From contig NC_021673.1 in the NCBI RefSeq assembly GCF_000247815.1, positions 37,079,102-37,143,101 on the forward strand: a stretch of 64,000 nt of DNA, written 5' to 3'. The stretch comes from Ficedula albicollis. Taxonomy: Eukaryota > Chordata > Aves > Passeriformes > Muscicapidae. Below are positions 27,601 to 40,859 of the stretch, piece by piece. A model generated the notes under the pieces. That model did not search any database, was not told the origin of the DNA, and saw only the letters and a list, made by a program, of their open reading frames with translations. Both the position numbers and the translations under genes were made by a program. Positions within the stretch are counted from its first letter, which is position 1; the number at the start of each line of letters is the position of its first letter.

Positions 27601-30600
27601 GAGCATTACTTATTCAGAAGAAGAAATACAGTAAAATGGAAGATCACATGTTTTTATAGCCATTTTACTTTAACATCTGATTTTTGAAACACTCCTCCCT
27701 ACCTCTAGGCAAAGTTTTAAAAGTGTAATTCATAAACACCAAATGAAAAGAATTTTCGCCTGAAATTAGTACACATTTCTCAGAGTGGGACCTTTTATAG
27801 ATGTTCTTATTTTGTTTTAACCAGCCACAAGACAGCCTTTGGAGTGCTGGCATATGGTTTGCAAAAGAAAAACAACCAGGCTCAATTCAAAGCCCTCAAA
27901 TTGTTCTTTGCCTTAACTTCATCAAAACTAAAACAGATAGAGACTTCAGAGCAATTGAGAAATGACTACTAAAGTAAGTTAAAAGTCCCCAAACTGACTC
28001 ATCATCTTTAATGCTAAGTGGTGTCAATTTATAAACAGAAAATCACTTGATGGTCAAACTGAACAGGGAATAATTGTGATGTGTACAAACTTCATTGCAG
28101 CAGCCTGTGTTGTGGCATTAATGGCTAGTTCTAGGTGGCAAGCCAGAACTGGTGATAGTAAGGACCCAGTAGAATCCAGTGTATGTTGCTCCTTACACTA
28201 GGCCAATAGAAAATTACCACTGTACACATAATTTACTACATGATTTTCAGATATCCCCAATTCTTATCTTAATATTCAGTATTGTTTTAATGCAGTTATT
28301 ATAAATTAAATATGTTCAAAAGATTCCAAGATGCTGCTTTGAGCTACAGCTTTAGCAAGGAACAGAGTAATATCCAGGAAAATAAAACTATCTTTAGCTA
28401 AGTAATGCAAATTTGAAATGCAGGCTCATTTTTCCATAAGAATCTCAAACTGAATATGACAGATATGAGTAAGTGTCTTTGAAATCACAGAAAACCTGCA
28501 AGTATCTTTCTAAATTTGTAATATCTAGAGGACTGGAAGTATCATATAAATATAACATTAATTCCAAGACAAAAAATCCTCAGGACATTTTTCATGTCCA
28601 GAATTAAATTAGGCTTTCATGCTCTTTTTTTAGAAGTAAAAAGAAGCATTTAGTCCCATGTTTACATGGGATTTTTCCAAATCTGAAGTTTGCTTCTGAC
28701 AAGCACACATTACAAACCAGTTTCTCTGAAAAACCTAAAAATCTTCACTTGAACAAGTAGTTATTCTAATGGCACACTTGCAAGGGTATAACTTTAGTTC
28801 GTGCAAATGCCACAAATAAAACTGTTATATGTTCATCATAAACACAAATTTATAAAATACATTACATTTAATTCTGCAGAAAAATGTCAATTCCGTAACT
28901 TTTCAAACAGATTTTTCACTTATTATTCACTATGTTATTGTCACAAGAACCCCAAAACAGAGCTAGACTTCTGCATAGTGCAAACTCTATATTACAGCCT
29001 TCTTTCTTTCAAATTCAAACAAGCAAAAGACACAAGCTCATCTGCCTGGGGTACTTTTATTTTAATTTTCTTTTTTTTTCTTTTTAGAATAGCAACAATT
29101 GATGCTATGCTTTTTCCAGCAATAAAATCTTCATCTTAGTAAGGCAATAATGTTGTGGTGACCTAGCTGTAATAATTCAGAGTGGAGCTTGGTAGACTTT
29201 TGCAAAGAAGTGTTTTCTTTCATACTTCAATACAGTGAAACAATACTGGGTCACAGAAGTTTGGAGGTGGCCCTGTGGCTCCATATGCTTCTCTCCTCTA
29301 TTAAGATAACATCTGTTCTGGCCACCAGTCAGCAAATCAAATTTGATGAGAATTCATCTGTGTGCAAAGTAGAAATGCCCAATAATGGACAGATTTATGT
29401 TTGATTGCTCCACCCCTTAAATATTTCAAATTGTAAGAAACAAACCAACAATGGCACCAAAATTCCAACTAACATATAAAAATGTACCCCTTTATAATGA
29501 AACTCAAAACATTATCAATCTTTGCAAACATATTTGCACATGTATTAAATGATCTATCCTTTCAATTGCACTTAGTACTGAAACACTATACAGTTCATTT
29601 TTCTTAAGGTTAAATCATTGATTCCGTTAACAAATCTAATTTCTCAGAAGAAAAGAATTATCACCACCATAAAAGCTTTGTCTGGATGAAGTTTGTGCCT
29701 TTTAACTTTCAGGAAGATCAAGAATAATAATTTGTAATGGGATATCAAAATTTTAGTGGAGAAATTTATCATACAGGCTATTTGCTAATATTTTGGTTAT
29801 ATGGCTCCAGTTGCACTAAACTGGGTGGGATTTGTTCAAAAATTTGAGCATAGTCTTCCTATCCCAGAGTTCATGTATTACTTTTTATCAACATGTTTAC
29901 TGTTCTATTTGCTTTAGTAGCCAAGCAAAAGTTTTAACTGTTTGTACAGAAATAAGGTATTTAGAATTTATCACTGAAGGTGTAATCATCTCCAAGATCA
30001 TCAAGGCCAGCCTTTGACTAAACACCACCACATCAAGTAAGCCATAGCACAGCTAAGATACAAAACTATAAAATAAATAAGCATAAATAAATAAACTTTG
30101 ACAATCAATTCATTAAGGTAAAGTAGTATTTCTTAGATTTGTAGCCAAATCATGTTTTAATAGTGACATCCATATATATCTGTACTGAGACACCATTTAT
30201 CAAAGGTTCAGGAATAGTTTAACATGTTCAAAACATTTTAATTTTATTTAATTACTCAAAATACTGAAAAGGTGACAATGATCTACGTCTTCTGAAATAC
30301 TTTCACTTCCATTACCAAAAATACTTTTAGTTGAAATTTCTAAGATGATATATGCTTATTTAAGTTTGTATATACAACATGAAAAAGTTGTGTGTGTGTG
30401 TTCTGTACCAAAGTTACGATTTTTTAGTTAATTAGCTACCTGCCTCACAAAAACTGCCTGAAAGAAAGAAAGAGCTGAATAATGGCATCATCTCCAATGC
30501 AGTGTCCTGCACCTTGAATGATGTGGGTCAAGTTCCTAGCCCTGCTGCAGACCTCTTGTATGAATGAGCTGTATCATTTCACCAGCTTCAAATTCCTTTT

Positions 30601-31989
30601 TCATGAGAACATATAATCTGGCTGTTCTTCCTATGGAAGTTACAAGAATTAATTTCATTGCTTCTTTTGTATATGATACCATCTAAAAGGATGAGGTAAG
30701 CACACATATGCAAAACAAACATCCGAAGTCCCACTTCCCTTTTCAAGCAGATCAAGCCGAGGAGCACAAACAGCATCACAACCTTGTGTGGTTGCCACAA
30801 AAGGTGAAAGTAAGTCTCATTTGCTGTATCCTTTTGTGTCATTTGTGCTGTGGTTGAAATGTTGTAGTCACATGATCACTGATGTAACGAACTAAACGTG
30901 GACCATGATGGAGAAACTGAACAAAGATAATTTTGAGTACCTAAAGATATTCTAGATCTGACAGAAGTGTTCAGTCTTGTCACACAGTGTGTCTGTGTAC
31001 ATCCATATAAATCTGAAGCTTAAAATAGTAAGAAACAAAACCCACTGATAGTTCACTTAAACAAAATCAGATTTAAACACAAGCTGGCACACATGCCTGT
31101 GAAATGTGATGGTCCTTATCCAGAATGGCTTAGATTTGAGCTAGCTGGCGATTTTGTCGACTGTGAACAAAGTTAGACAAAAGCAGAAATGCTATCCACA
31201 TTCCTCTCTCTCCCCTCATTTTAGTGCTCATGTTTAGAGAAAAACGTGTTCTCTTATTATCCTGTATATTAACCCTTTTAAAAATTATTGTGTATCTTAT
31301 GAGGAAAATGAAGACTGGGACTAACTTTAAGGGTCAGTTATATGCATTCTGCCTTTGCATGGCCAAATCTTGACACCAAATGCTTAAAATCCGAACACTC
31401 CCAAAATAGGAACCCCAACTAACCACAAGCCAGTACCCTGGCCTAATGACTGCTTCCCTTAAAGGGCACTCAGGCTTGTTAACTTTGCAGTCAATTGGAA
31501 CCTAGCCATTAATTTTAATAGGGTCAGGATCAGGCTCCTGACTTTTTCGACATCAAAGAAACATCTTTCACAGTAATTTTGTTATAAATAATTAAAGCTG
31601 ATTAGTAATAATAAGGTACCTTGACAAAAAAGGTAAACAGTGGAGACATTTATTATCAAAGTAAGAAAAGAAAATTAAAATAACCTCCAACACTTTTGTA
31701 TGTGCAATTCATCAGGAAACATTGTAAAAGAACAAAAACAAATGTTGGCTCACTCCAGAGGTTCTTTGTCATCATTAATGTATTCAGGTTTTCACAGCTG
31801 AATTGCTGTACTTTGAAAAGATTTTCATGAAAGGAAACTCAAATTCAATGTTTAAACAAAGCTGTCAGGTTACCAAGATTCGTATTTGCTTGTATGTCCA
31901 GAAAATGTTTTATCCTTTTAAAAAACCCGTTAGGTTAGAAGTATTATTATTCCTTTGCTCTCGATTTGTAAACAACAGAAAATAAGCTT

Positions 31990-32400
31990 TTGTTAAGCAG
32001 CACATATTTATTTATTTATTTGCTATTGCAAAGCTGAAACCAGCAGTTAGAAATATCCGTTCCAAAGCGGAGGTGAAACTACCTGGTACGGATATTTTAC
32101 TTCATTACTAGTTCTGTTCCTCAAATTGATACAAATGGCCTCCTTCTGTTTCTGTCTGTCTGCTTGCCTGATCAGCGGAGCTAATTGTCAGAGCTGGGGA
32201 GATCTCCTATACCTAAACAGAAGATATGCAGTTTGTAACCTGCTTAATTTGCCTTATGTCCTGGATGGCCCTCAGTATGTTGTTCATTAAAGTATCAGCT
32301 GTTTCGGCTGTTGCAGTGGCAACCTAAGCATAGGCCTATTTTTCTTTGTTAAAAGGCCAGATTGTCAATAAATAATACACATCTTACCAGATAATTTCTT
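31990..32400. promoter_or_regulatory. Candidate conserved noncoding element (unproven)
   Basis: A repeat-free stretch after a TATT microsatellite near 32010. It is richer in complex sequence than its surroundings, with motifs such as CTGATCAGCGGAGCTAATTG near 32167. It has no open frame of note and no splice sites that define an exon. Confidence 0.25.
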
Positions 32401-33715
32401 ACCATTTAAATATGACAGTACTTTATTTCTCTCCCCCTTCATGTGTCTTAGTTTTGTATGCCCAAAGAGGACGAGGACAGGGAGTACCCTGGGTACCATG
32501 GAGGCTAAAGAATAAGGTTTTATTAGTCAATTGAAAGGCTAAAACTAAATCTTTGCAGTATCACTTTAGTGAAAGCGGGCTGAAACCTTCTCTTTTTAAA
32601 ATAAGGAATTCCAGGTCTTTATAAATGTCCACATATATGAAAGACAGGAAACATCCCATCTGTAGTGACATATTTCTGTTATATAGAACAATCAATTTCT
32701 AATTCAATCAAATTTGTGACAGTTAAGCTCCTTAAAAATGTTTTAACATACATTTAATCTCAGATACAGAGGTCTGTAACATCAGCTAGCTGCTCACAAT
32801 TCATACATTGCTTTGTAAATTACAATCTTTGGTATGTCAGGACAGAAGTGAACCCAGACATTTAATTATTATTCTGTACCAATCATGCTGGCCTCAGCTA
32901 GAATTCTGATTTACTGGTCTTTTTTTATACATACACAAGTACAATCAAACGTGCACAGTTCAATTTTTTTAAATTAAGAGAATCTGACTTTTCCATATGT
33001 AGGAGATATAGCCATTTAACATAATTTGATCATTGCCTGGAAACACTTAATATTGTGAGGTGTTTATGGCTAGCAACCTTCATATTGTATTTCGGTGTAA
33101 AGTCTGAGTAAAATGTTCAAAAGAATGATTGTATTCTCATTGTTAGCTTATGTATAACTTTTTATAATGAACTAGTTAAAAACTACTTTTAATTACATTT
33201 ACAAAGGTTGTATTAAAAAAGATTATTCTGTTTTATTTTGCTGTTCAGTAGGTTACTATAGTTTAAATGGAAATTTCTTCTTGGTATTTTAAGGTTCTCT
33301 AAGCGTGTAATATTTATTAAAAAAATTTAAATTTCTTTTTCATTTAACTTGCATTCTTTCCTTTTATGCTACAAGTATTATTATGCTACATGTATACTAG
33401 AAAGTGAGATGAGAGCCAACGAGTTATCTTTAACTTGGATTTGGGAAAAGCTAGGAAAAGAAAAATAAATGCTCAGATCAGCCTCTCCCAAAGTAGGGTC
33501 ACAAGGAGTATTAGAAGAATGATATGAGGCCAATAAGTGATTTATGCCAGTGTTCAGGCAGAGATGTATCTGGAAAGACCTGGAAGCTCCCAGCTTAAAT
33601 GACTGAACTGATGTAGTGTGCCAGTGTTGTTTGTGAGAATGGTTTTGTTTTCATGTAATGACTTAGAGTGAAATTTCCAAAACAAGCATTTTAATTTCAC
33701 TTAGATCAAGAGAAT

Positions 33716-33888
33716 TCGTGGGTGCCCAGAGAAGCTGTGGATGTGCCATTCCTGGAAGTGTTCAAGGTCAGGCTGGATGGGGTTTTGAGCAACCTGATTT
33801 AGTGGAACATTTCCTGTCCACAGTGGGGGGTTGGAACTGGATGGTCTTTAATTTCTCTTCCAACCCAAACCATTCCATGAGCAGACAT
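33716..33888 (+). mobile_element. CR1 LINE 3'-end fragment
   Basis: GTGCCCAGAGAAGCTGTGGA, then GGTTTTGAGCAACCTGATTT, then GGTTGGAACTGGATGGTCTT and CCAACCCAAACCATTCCATGA form the familiar sense-strand avian CR1 tail. It is 5'-truncated, moderately diverged and non-coding. The 64-codon frame within it is a by-product. Confidence 0.93.
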
Positions 33889-36800
33889 CACTGTCCAAAA
33901 GGTCATCCCTAGTATTTGCCATATCAACCACGGAAGGCCATTTCCCTACACGATGTTTGTGCCAGTTACCCATGTCAAAGAATAACCTCCAAACCGGAGT
34001 TAATGCTATGTGCAACTCACATGAAGCCACCAAAAGACCCCCACATCTACCAGTTCTAGAAAGGAGAATCCATCTCTTGAAGCTGGTATTTCACAAGCCC
34101 ATGGCAGCTACTCACATTTGCCCCCACAGCTGAAGTAATTAAAAATACTCCTGAAATTCCTAAATACAAATTTGCAGTAAGGCACCACAACCAAAGGGCC
34201 CACAAGAAGCAGATTTCTAAGAGCATGTCAAGACCTGTACAAATACAGCCTTTCAAGTAGAAATTGTACTGTGTGATAGCTAAGATAGCTAGATATTCAG
34301 CTAACTATATTAAATATATGAATTTTTGAACATGCATAGCTTTTCTGTTAACTGATCTTTTAATAAAAATGTCTAATACAGGAAAGAGGAAAATGAAGAG
34401 TTGTAGGGAAGCAGCTAGTGACAGCCTGAGTTAGCTCAAGATATACTGTGTTGCTCCAATAGTCTTTGTCACTACAATCCTGTTGCAGCTCAATTAAAAG
34501 CAAGCTATACAGCAGTTATTATTAATAAATGAATATTAAAATGCTTGTTATGTTAGCATATGGCGTTTGAAGATGTAAAAACCATTCTTGCTTTTATTCA
34601 TGCAATATGAAGTGAAACAGACTGAGGACAGCCCCTTCTCCTCCATCATACCTGTGCCTTTAATGAGGAAGCCAAGCCCTGCAGGAGAAGCACAAAGGTT
34701 TTGAATACAACATTTTTGAAGCACAAAGGACCACTAGCAAGAGCTGTACTGGTGGGGCACACTGAAGATTTCTGGCTGAAGGGTAAAACTCGCCAATGAA
34801 GCACACAGGGCTTTTTCAGGGCCTGGTGTAAACCACAGCATGGAACCCTGAAGACATTGAGAAACAACCATAACCCTCAGCTCTTCTGTTCCAGTATAAT
34901 GCAAAGAGGTTCTCTGTTCCAATCTTGTCTTTTTAATGAAAACACACGGTAGCATGCATATTTAAAAGGACTCTTAAAAACATAATGCTATCCGTCATGT
35001 CACTCCCTGGAGAGAAGATGAAATAACACACATTATATGACACACATGACATCATAAAATATGCTATCAAAAATATTTGATAAGAAAATAGTAAGTCTTC
35101 CACAACTTACTCTATTTGCATTTTCAGTTGCTTTTACCTAGGAAAGTACTTCTCATACAGACAGGAGAAGACCTCTGTTTTTTTTTCCCTTTAAATGCAA
35201 TGATCTCTAAAAATGGAGGTAAACAAACACTGTACAAGGCAATCCACATTAGCACTATACACCTGAGTGAAGGGGGCTGTAAGGGGAAACAAAATACAAT
35301 TTATAACACTGAGTAGCTCAGGATCAACTAGAGGATAATACAATTTTCTGACAGCAAAATTTCACTTAAACCTTTAAGGAATGTCAAGGGCCAAAATTGT
35401 CCATGTGAATTATACTTGTGATTTAGGGAAATTATTTGATAACACATGGGTCCTCCTTTGTCCAGAAAAGATGGCATTTACTTCATTACTTAATTTCCCT
35501 GTTTTCTACTTGTTTTCTGTATGACATTAGTATTAACCAGGGATCTCAAATTTCATAGCTCTCCATGGAAATACTTTCTAGTGATCAGGGCTATGAGGTT
35601 AACCAGAACAGCGTAATTGTCCAAAGACAAGCAATGGAAACACACACACAGTATATGGTCCAAATGGAAATATGAATGCTCTCTTACCATCTCTCGTATT
35701 TTTTCATGGCAGGCTTGAGAATCAGGAGGGATGCAGTAGTAAGCATGAGGTGGGGAACTTATCTGTCTCAACTGGATTAATTTCAGTCACACACTCTAGT
35801 AGTTATCTTTGTCCTTCCAGCAACATCAGCCTTCTCTGTCCTCACCACCAACTACAGCCTTTACACATGAAATATATCCTACCAAACTCCAAATCCAAAA
35901 CACTCCAACCCATTAAAGGTTTCCCCTTTTCTTCTATTAAGAACAAAGAACACATTACATTTTTCTATCTGAAGTATGCTATTAAATAATAGCTTGTACA
36001 CTAATTAAAGCAAATGTAATTGTGAGAACACACTGACATTGTTAAAGTAAATTACCCAATTTGTTAATAGTTTCATTTCAAGTGACCTTAATTGTATTAA
36101 TTGTGATATTGAGCAAATTAAATTGAAGAGTATTAAATGCATTGTTCCAGTCTGTCCTTAGAGGATCAACTTTCTCATTATATCAATGAAATGGGAATAC
36201 TACCTACTATGCTTTTCAAAACTTGTATTGGAATGTGGTGGACGCTGTAACTTGGAGTGAAAATTTACAGCAGAAAGTTAACCTAGTTATCCCATTTCAA
36301 TGTAACAGAAACCTTGATCATTTGGAAGTCAGAAAAACACTTTGTCAGATGCAATATGCAGGGAGAAGGTACAACAGTAATGTTTCTGAATTTTCATTCA
36401 GATCTCACAAAGTCTCAGGTGGAGACAGAGCTAAGATTCACCAATTTCTCTTTGAAAGATTCCTGTTTCAGTGGGGATCATTCAAAACAGTGTTAGAATA
36501 AAGCGAATAACAGCATGATGATTCTTAGAAGGGAGAATGCAGCAAGATGTCATTAACCTACCATAGTCAAAAGAAAACAACATACTGCACACATACCTAG
36601 ACATGTGTAAATTAAAATACAACCAGATGCACAAGAAACAATCAAAATTTAAAATTTCTTAAAAGAACTAAAATCTTCTATTTGAAGTATTAGATTGCAA
36701 AAGTGAGAATCCCTGCCATAAATTTCTTATCAACTATTTAAAATGCTATTTTAAAAAGCATATGAGTGCATATATGGCATGTACATTTTTTGTATCTTGA

Positions 36801-39382
36801 AAGAAAAATCGGACATAAGTAAAATAACATAGGCCAAATTAATCAACAGAAAAGGACAAAAGTACTATCTTAATGGATTTTTTAATATGTTTTAAAGGGA
36901 TAGAAAAAAAGATCTTTACAGTTAAAGGCTTATTCTGAATTTTTTAAACTTGCAAACAAGCACATTCTTATGGCTCATGATAACTCAAGATTCAAAGTTT
37001 ATTAGTTACATAAAATCTGGAGAGCTACCAACACCCAGACCTTTCTTCAAATGACACTTACCTCATCTGTAATGATCTACCTTCATTTGTTCAGCTAGGT
37101 AACTGTCTCATGCCTAGCATCTGCAACATTAATCCTTGCAGCTGTTCCTAGCGAACCATGTCTTATTCTTCTCAAGCCACTTCCCCAAAATCTCAAGAAT
37201 ACTTTGAATTTTACGTCTACTCTCCATTGTGTCAAGAGTCCTGTCCAAAATAAACCATGTTTTCTCTCTATTCCTTCACTGGAATTTTAATAAAAGCACT
37301 GAGTACTACTAGACTCAACATATTTCTGGAATCCTATCCAATATACCCTTTCAAGCTGACAGCAAATGAACAAAAAGTAGTTGATGCATGCAGTTTTCCA
37401 AACAGCTATACTTAAGAGCAATCCATGTATTTTTGAGATTTCTTTAATTTTATGAAAACTGTGAGAGAATTTTGTAACTCCAGCTGGACATGACATCTTC
37501 TGGTTCTTCATCAAGTTTTGGTATCAACTGCACATGCTAAAAATACAATACTTCATGTAGATTAACAAATCTTACTAGATCAGTGACTAAATATTTTTCA
37601 GCACCCTTATCAGTGCTGTGGTTTTTTCCAATCACCTCATCTCAGTGAAGGATTTTATCACTTTGCCTCCAAGGTAAGCATTCAGCTATGCTTCAAAAAC
37701 ACAATTCAGATGCCCTGATATTCTCCAATATTGCAAAGAACATCTCCAATGACCACCACTCCACCATATTTCTGTGATTCATGATACGAGAAAATTAAGA
37801 TACAGTTTTTCACCAGGTTCATTCTGTATCACCCCTAAAACTTGAGGCTGCATTGAAAAACTCTGTCTTGAAATACTTTTGTGAAGACAATTATGGACAG
37901 ACTGCATGGAGAGAAAGGACTGTATACTTTGATGCCTAAAGAGCTAACACCAACCAAATACAGGCTTTATTTAAAATGAAACATTAAAACTTCTAAGACC
38001 TATTCTGGATATATAAAGTTTCAAATTAAAATGCACTATGTGTTTCACAGCAAAAAATGCTATGAAGATGAAATGGATGCTTTATATAAAATATTTACAT
38101 AGATAGAACATAAAAAATGTACCATAGTTGGTAACCTTTATGACTTGGGGAACCATGTATTTACATATCTTTATCCTTGCATGTGCGTATGTGTGTGTTG
38201 TGTATATATTTTTAACAGTTGACAGCTGTTTTAGAGCATACAGAGATGCCAGGCTGAATGAGGGTCTTGATTACTTCAAGATTAGCTATCTAAAGTTTCT
38301 ATTCATTTTAAGTGTTGTTAGTGCGAAGAGTCATTAGTCACTTCCTTGTCTCATAGAACATCAGCATACATTTACATTGTTAATGAACATTTGGGGTAAA
38401 TGAATTAATGGCACTTTTAAACATCAATTCAATCCTAATAACTTTGTATGTCATAGAAATGTTAAGGTTGGGATAAAAATGAGAAACCTTTTCAGTCAAG
38501 GTAACTAATCGCTTCTGTTCACAATAAAGGGTAAAATTAACTTACAGTGTTTTTTTTACAGGGGGAAAATTTTGCTTTTTCTTGAAACAGAGACGAAAAA
38601 ATTACTAATTTTTAAAAAAGAAAATAAAAATCAGAAGAAAATGTTTATCTTTTTCTTGACTGTGGTAGACTGAAGGAAGCAAGCCGTTTTTCCTCTTGAA
38701 AATGGTTATTATTTTAGGTTTTTGAAGAAAAATATTATTTTCAAGTTTCTAAAAACACGTACAAAAATGCATTTGGTTTATCTGGCTAAAATGGCTTCAT
38801 ATCGCTAAGATGTCAAATATAATAGAAAAGAAACACTGACCTAGAAAAACGATTCCATTTAATCGTCAGGTTTTAAAATACTTTCCCCATGACGTACACT
38901 GTCATTTTTGAACATTAAAGAAGCTTTATAACCCAATGAAGAAACAGTGAAAAAATTAACTCAAAGGGGCAATGAAGTTTTACCAATATATTTTGAAGCA
39001 AAACATCAGCTTCTTCTAAACTGAAATAATAAACCTGACTGAGCAAAACTTTACATAGCTTTTTAATAAAGTAAACTAGTAAACAGAGGATTTATAAACA
39101 GATACACTCACAAAGACTAGTTGATCTGGGTGAGGGACTTAGAAAATGTGACAAAGTTGTTTCAACTCTGTAATTTAAAATAAATTTTTTATTTTGCCCT
39201 CCTGGTACATGTGTTCAATGACTGGAAAATTACAGGTAGTTAAGGTGCCACTGTGTATAACCGAGTACTTGAGGAATGTTTTCATGACAAGGACGAGCTT
39301 TCTCATTAAGCTTATCACTTTCTTCGAACCAACTACACTGTCACTACTAGCAAATAAGTAGAAAAGATGAGCCAAACAGACA
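33889..39382. other. TBC1D5 intron, no feature recognised
   Basis: AT-rich unique sequence. I found no exon, RNA gene or recognisable repeat here. Confidence 0.55.
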
Positions 39383-39528
39383 AAACAGACAGGCATTGCA
39401 TTATCCAAGCAGTTTGTTCTCGTTGTTCATTAGGGTCTTCCAAATACTTAACAACAAACAGACAGGCAGTGCATTATCCAAGCAGTTTGTTCTCATTGTT
39501 CATTAGGGTCTTCCAAATACTTAACAAT
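39383..39528. repeat. Tandem duplication, 73 bp unit x2
   Basis: Copies at about 39383-39455 and 39456-39528, with single-base differences (GGCATTGC versus GGCAGTGC, CTCGTTG versus CTCATTG). Confidence 0.95.
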
Positions 39529-39708
39529 ACAATATTTAACTAATTTGCTTCAGGTTGTGTAGTAATTTCTATCTTTAGAGCCTATTTATTCTATCTCAAC
39601 TTCAAGATGTTTTTTCAAATAAGAACATAGGGGCTGAGTCAAACAAAAATCAGACTTTTTATTTGCATAATTTCATCCAAAATAACATACTGAACTTTAC
39701 TGTAGAAT

Positions 39709-39721
39709 AAAAAAAAAAAAA

Positions 39722-39815
<94 letters not shown>
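39709..39815. repeat. A13 followed by 94-base G homopolymer
   Basis: Thirteen A (39709-39721) run straight into 94 G (39722-39815), then AAGAAAAAACC. There is no GC-rich context here, unlike the longer run. The length is implausible for a stable tract, and a sequencing or gap-filling artefact at an A/G-rich site is likely. The two proline-rich frames over it are not genes. Confidence 0.95.
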
Positions 39816-39816
<1 letters not shown>

Positions 39817-40177
39817 AGAAAAAACCAACCAAGCAAGATCCCTAAACACAAAGCAGTGTGAGTGTCCATGCTTGAGAAAGTAACATAAAGTCATGCTCCA
39901 TTTCAATATTCTTATGCTGAAGTCAGTGTTTGGTTTATGATTAAAAAAGGATGACAGCACATTAAACATTTGGCAAATGCCTCTGTCTGTAATTGAAAGT
40001 TGACTTTTCGTGGTTTTCATTAGTGTCAGAGTGTTCCTCACATGCTCTGTGAAATGTTCTTTAAGTTGCCCTGTTAAACTTCATTGAGTGAATTAAACAA
40101 ATTATGACAGGTACAGTTATCATGATACGCTTAAATAAGGTATAAACTAAAATAAAAGTACAGAAATACGAACATAC

Positions 40178-40277
40178 CTTCCCCTGGCTTGTTCAAAAAA
40201 CTCTGCAAGGGATCAATGCCTATCTCTTGTTCCTCTGTTTGCAAAGGGTGACTAGTTTCAGACACAGAATGATACAT
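40178..40277 (-). CDS. TBC1D5: TBC1D5 coding exon 1 (start codon, residues 1-33 plus one base)
   Basis: Read on the minus strand, ATG lies at 40277-40275, and the exon runs to 40178, followed by the donor AAG|GTATGT. It encodes 33 residues plus the first base of codon 34. The translation begins MYHSVSETSHPLQTEEQE and ends FLNKPGE. This matches the recalled TBC1D5 N-terminus closely, with substitutions such as V for L and S for R. The base at -3 from the ATG is A, a fair initiation context. No stop lies in frame upstream inside the exon, so an N-terminal extension cannot be excluded, but the family normally starts at MYHS. The stretch is acidic and probably unstructured, and precedes the LC3-interacting motif and the TBC domain of the full protein. 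Confidence 0.88.
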
Positions 40278-40313
40278 ACTGGCAGTAGTGGATTCCAGCT
40301 GATGAGTATTTAT
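40278..40313 (-). other. TBC1D5: 5' UTR part of TBC1D5 exon with the start codon
   Basis: These 36 bases lie between the acceptor (TTTCCTCCAG, ending at 40314) and the ATG at 40277. A pyrimidine-rich tract precedes the AG. The frame is open through this piece (INTHQLESTTAS ahead of the M), so it would be coding only if an upstream exon supplied another start. The acceptor means that at least one noncoding exon lies further upstream, above 40313. Confidence 0.75.
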
Positions 40314-40859
40314 CTGGAGGAAAAAAAACAGAGAAACAAACACTTCAGTATTCCTTCAGCTATTTTTCAGTCACACAAGTCAAGACAAAAGCACTTAAAA
40401 CCTCTCCTTATTTTCCAGGCCTATCATCACCATTAGTAGTCTAATGAGCAGAACAATAGTGTTTCCACTTGAACATTGTAAATGTTGTATTATTTGGAGT
40501 CCAAAAGAATTGTTATAGTTCCTACAAATACCATACTGCAAGTAAATGTCCAACCATGGTTTTGACAGACTGTAAAACAGGGCAAGAGCCTCTTTCCTTC
40601 CTTTTTCTAGTTTTCCATACTCATCTTTTATTCTGATTCCAAGAAAAACTGATGCTAGTTCTTGGGCATGATGAAGATTATAGAGCAAAACTGAGGAAAT
40701 ACCATCATCATCACTCTTCTGGACCCAAGACCTCTCATCCCAGAAAATCTTCCTTTTAACCACTTCCTTTTCAAAAATCACAGGTCAAGTATAACATAAC
40801 AGCAACAGACACACAAAACAAGAATGGATTAATACTGACTGCCATGATGGATGATGTGG

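Larger units (their letters stand above)
18627..33715. other. TBC1D5 intron, no gene recognised
   Basis: Mostly AT-rich and unique. It contains three short tandem duplications (19558, 22481, 26389), a CA-rich patch near 27.1 kb and two possible conserved blocks (27.4 and 32.0 kb). A slightly GC-richer stretch at about 21840-22260 has open frames on the minus strand and a donor-like GTAAGG at 21979, but no recognisable product. Confidence 0.55.

Noticed and set aside
39639..40041. Two proline-rich frames on the minus strand over the 94-base G run
   Set aside because: They are again homopolymer translation, with no family motif on either side.
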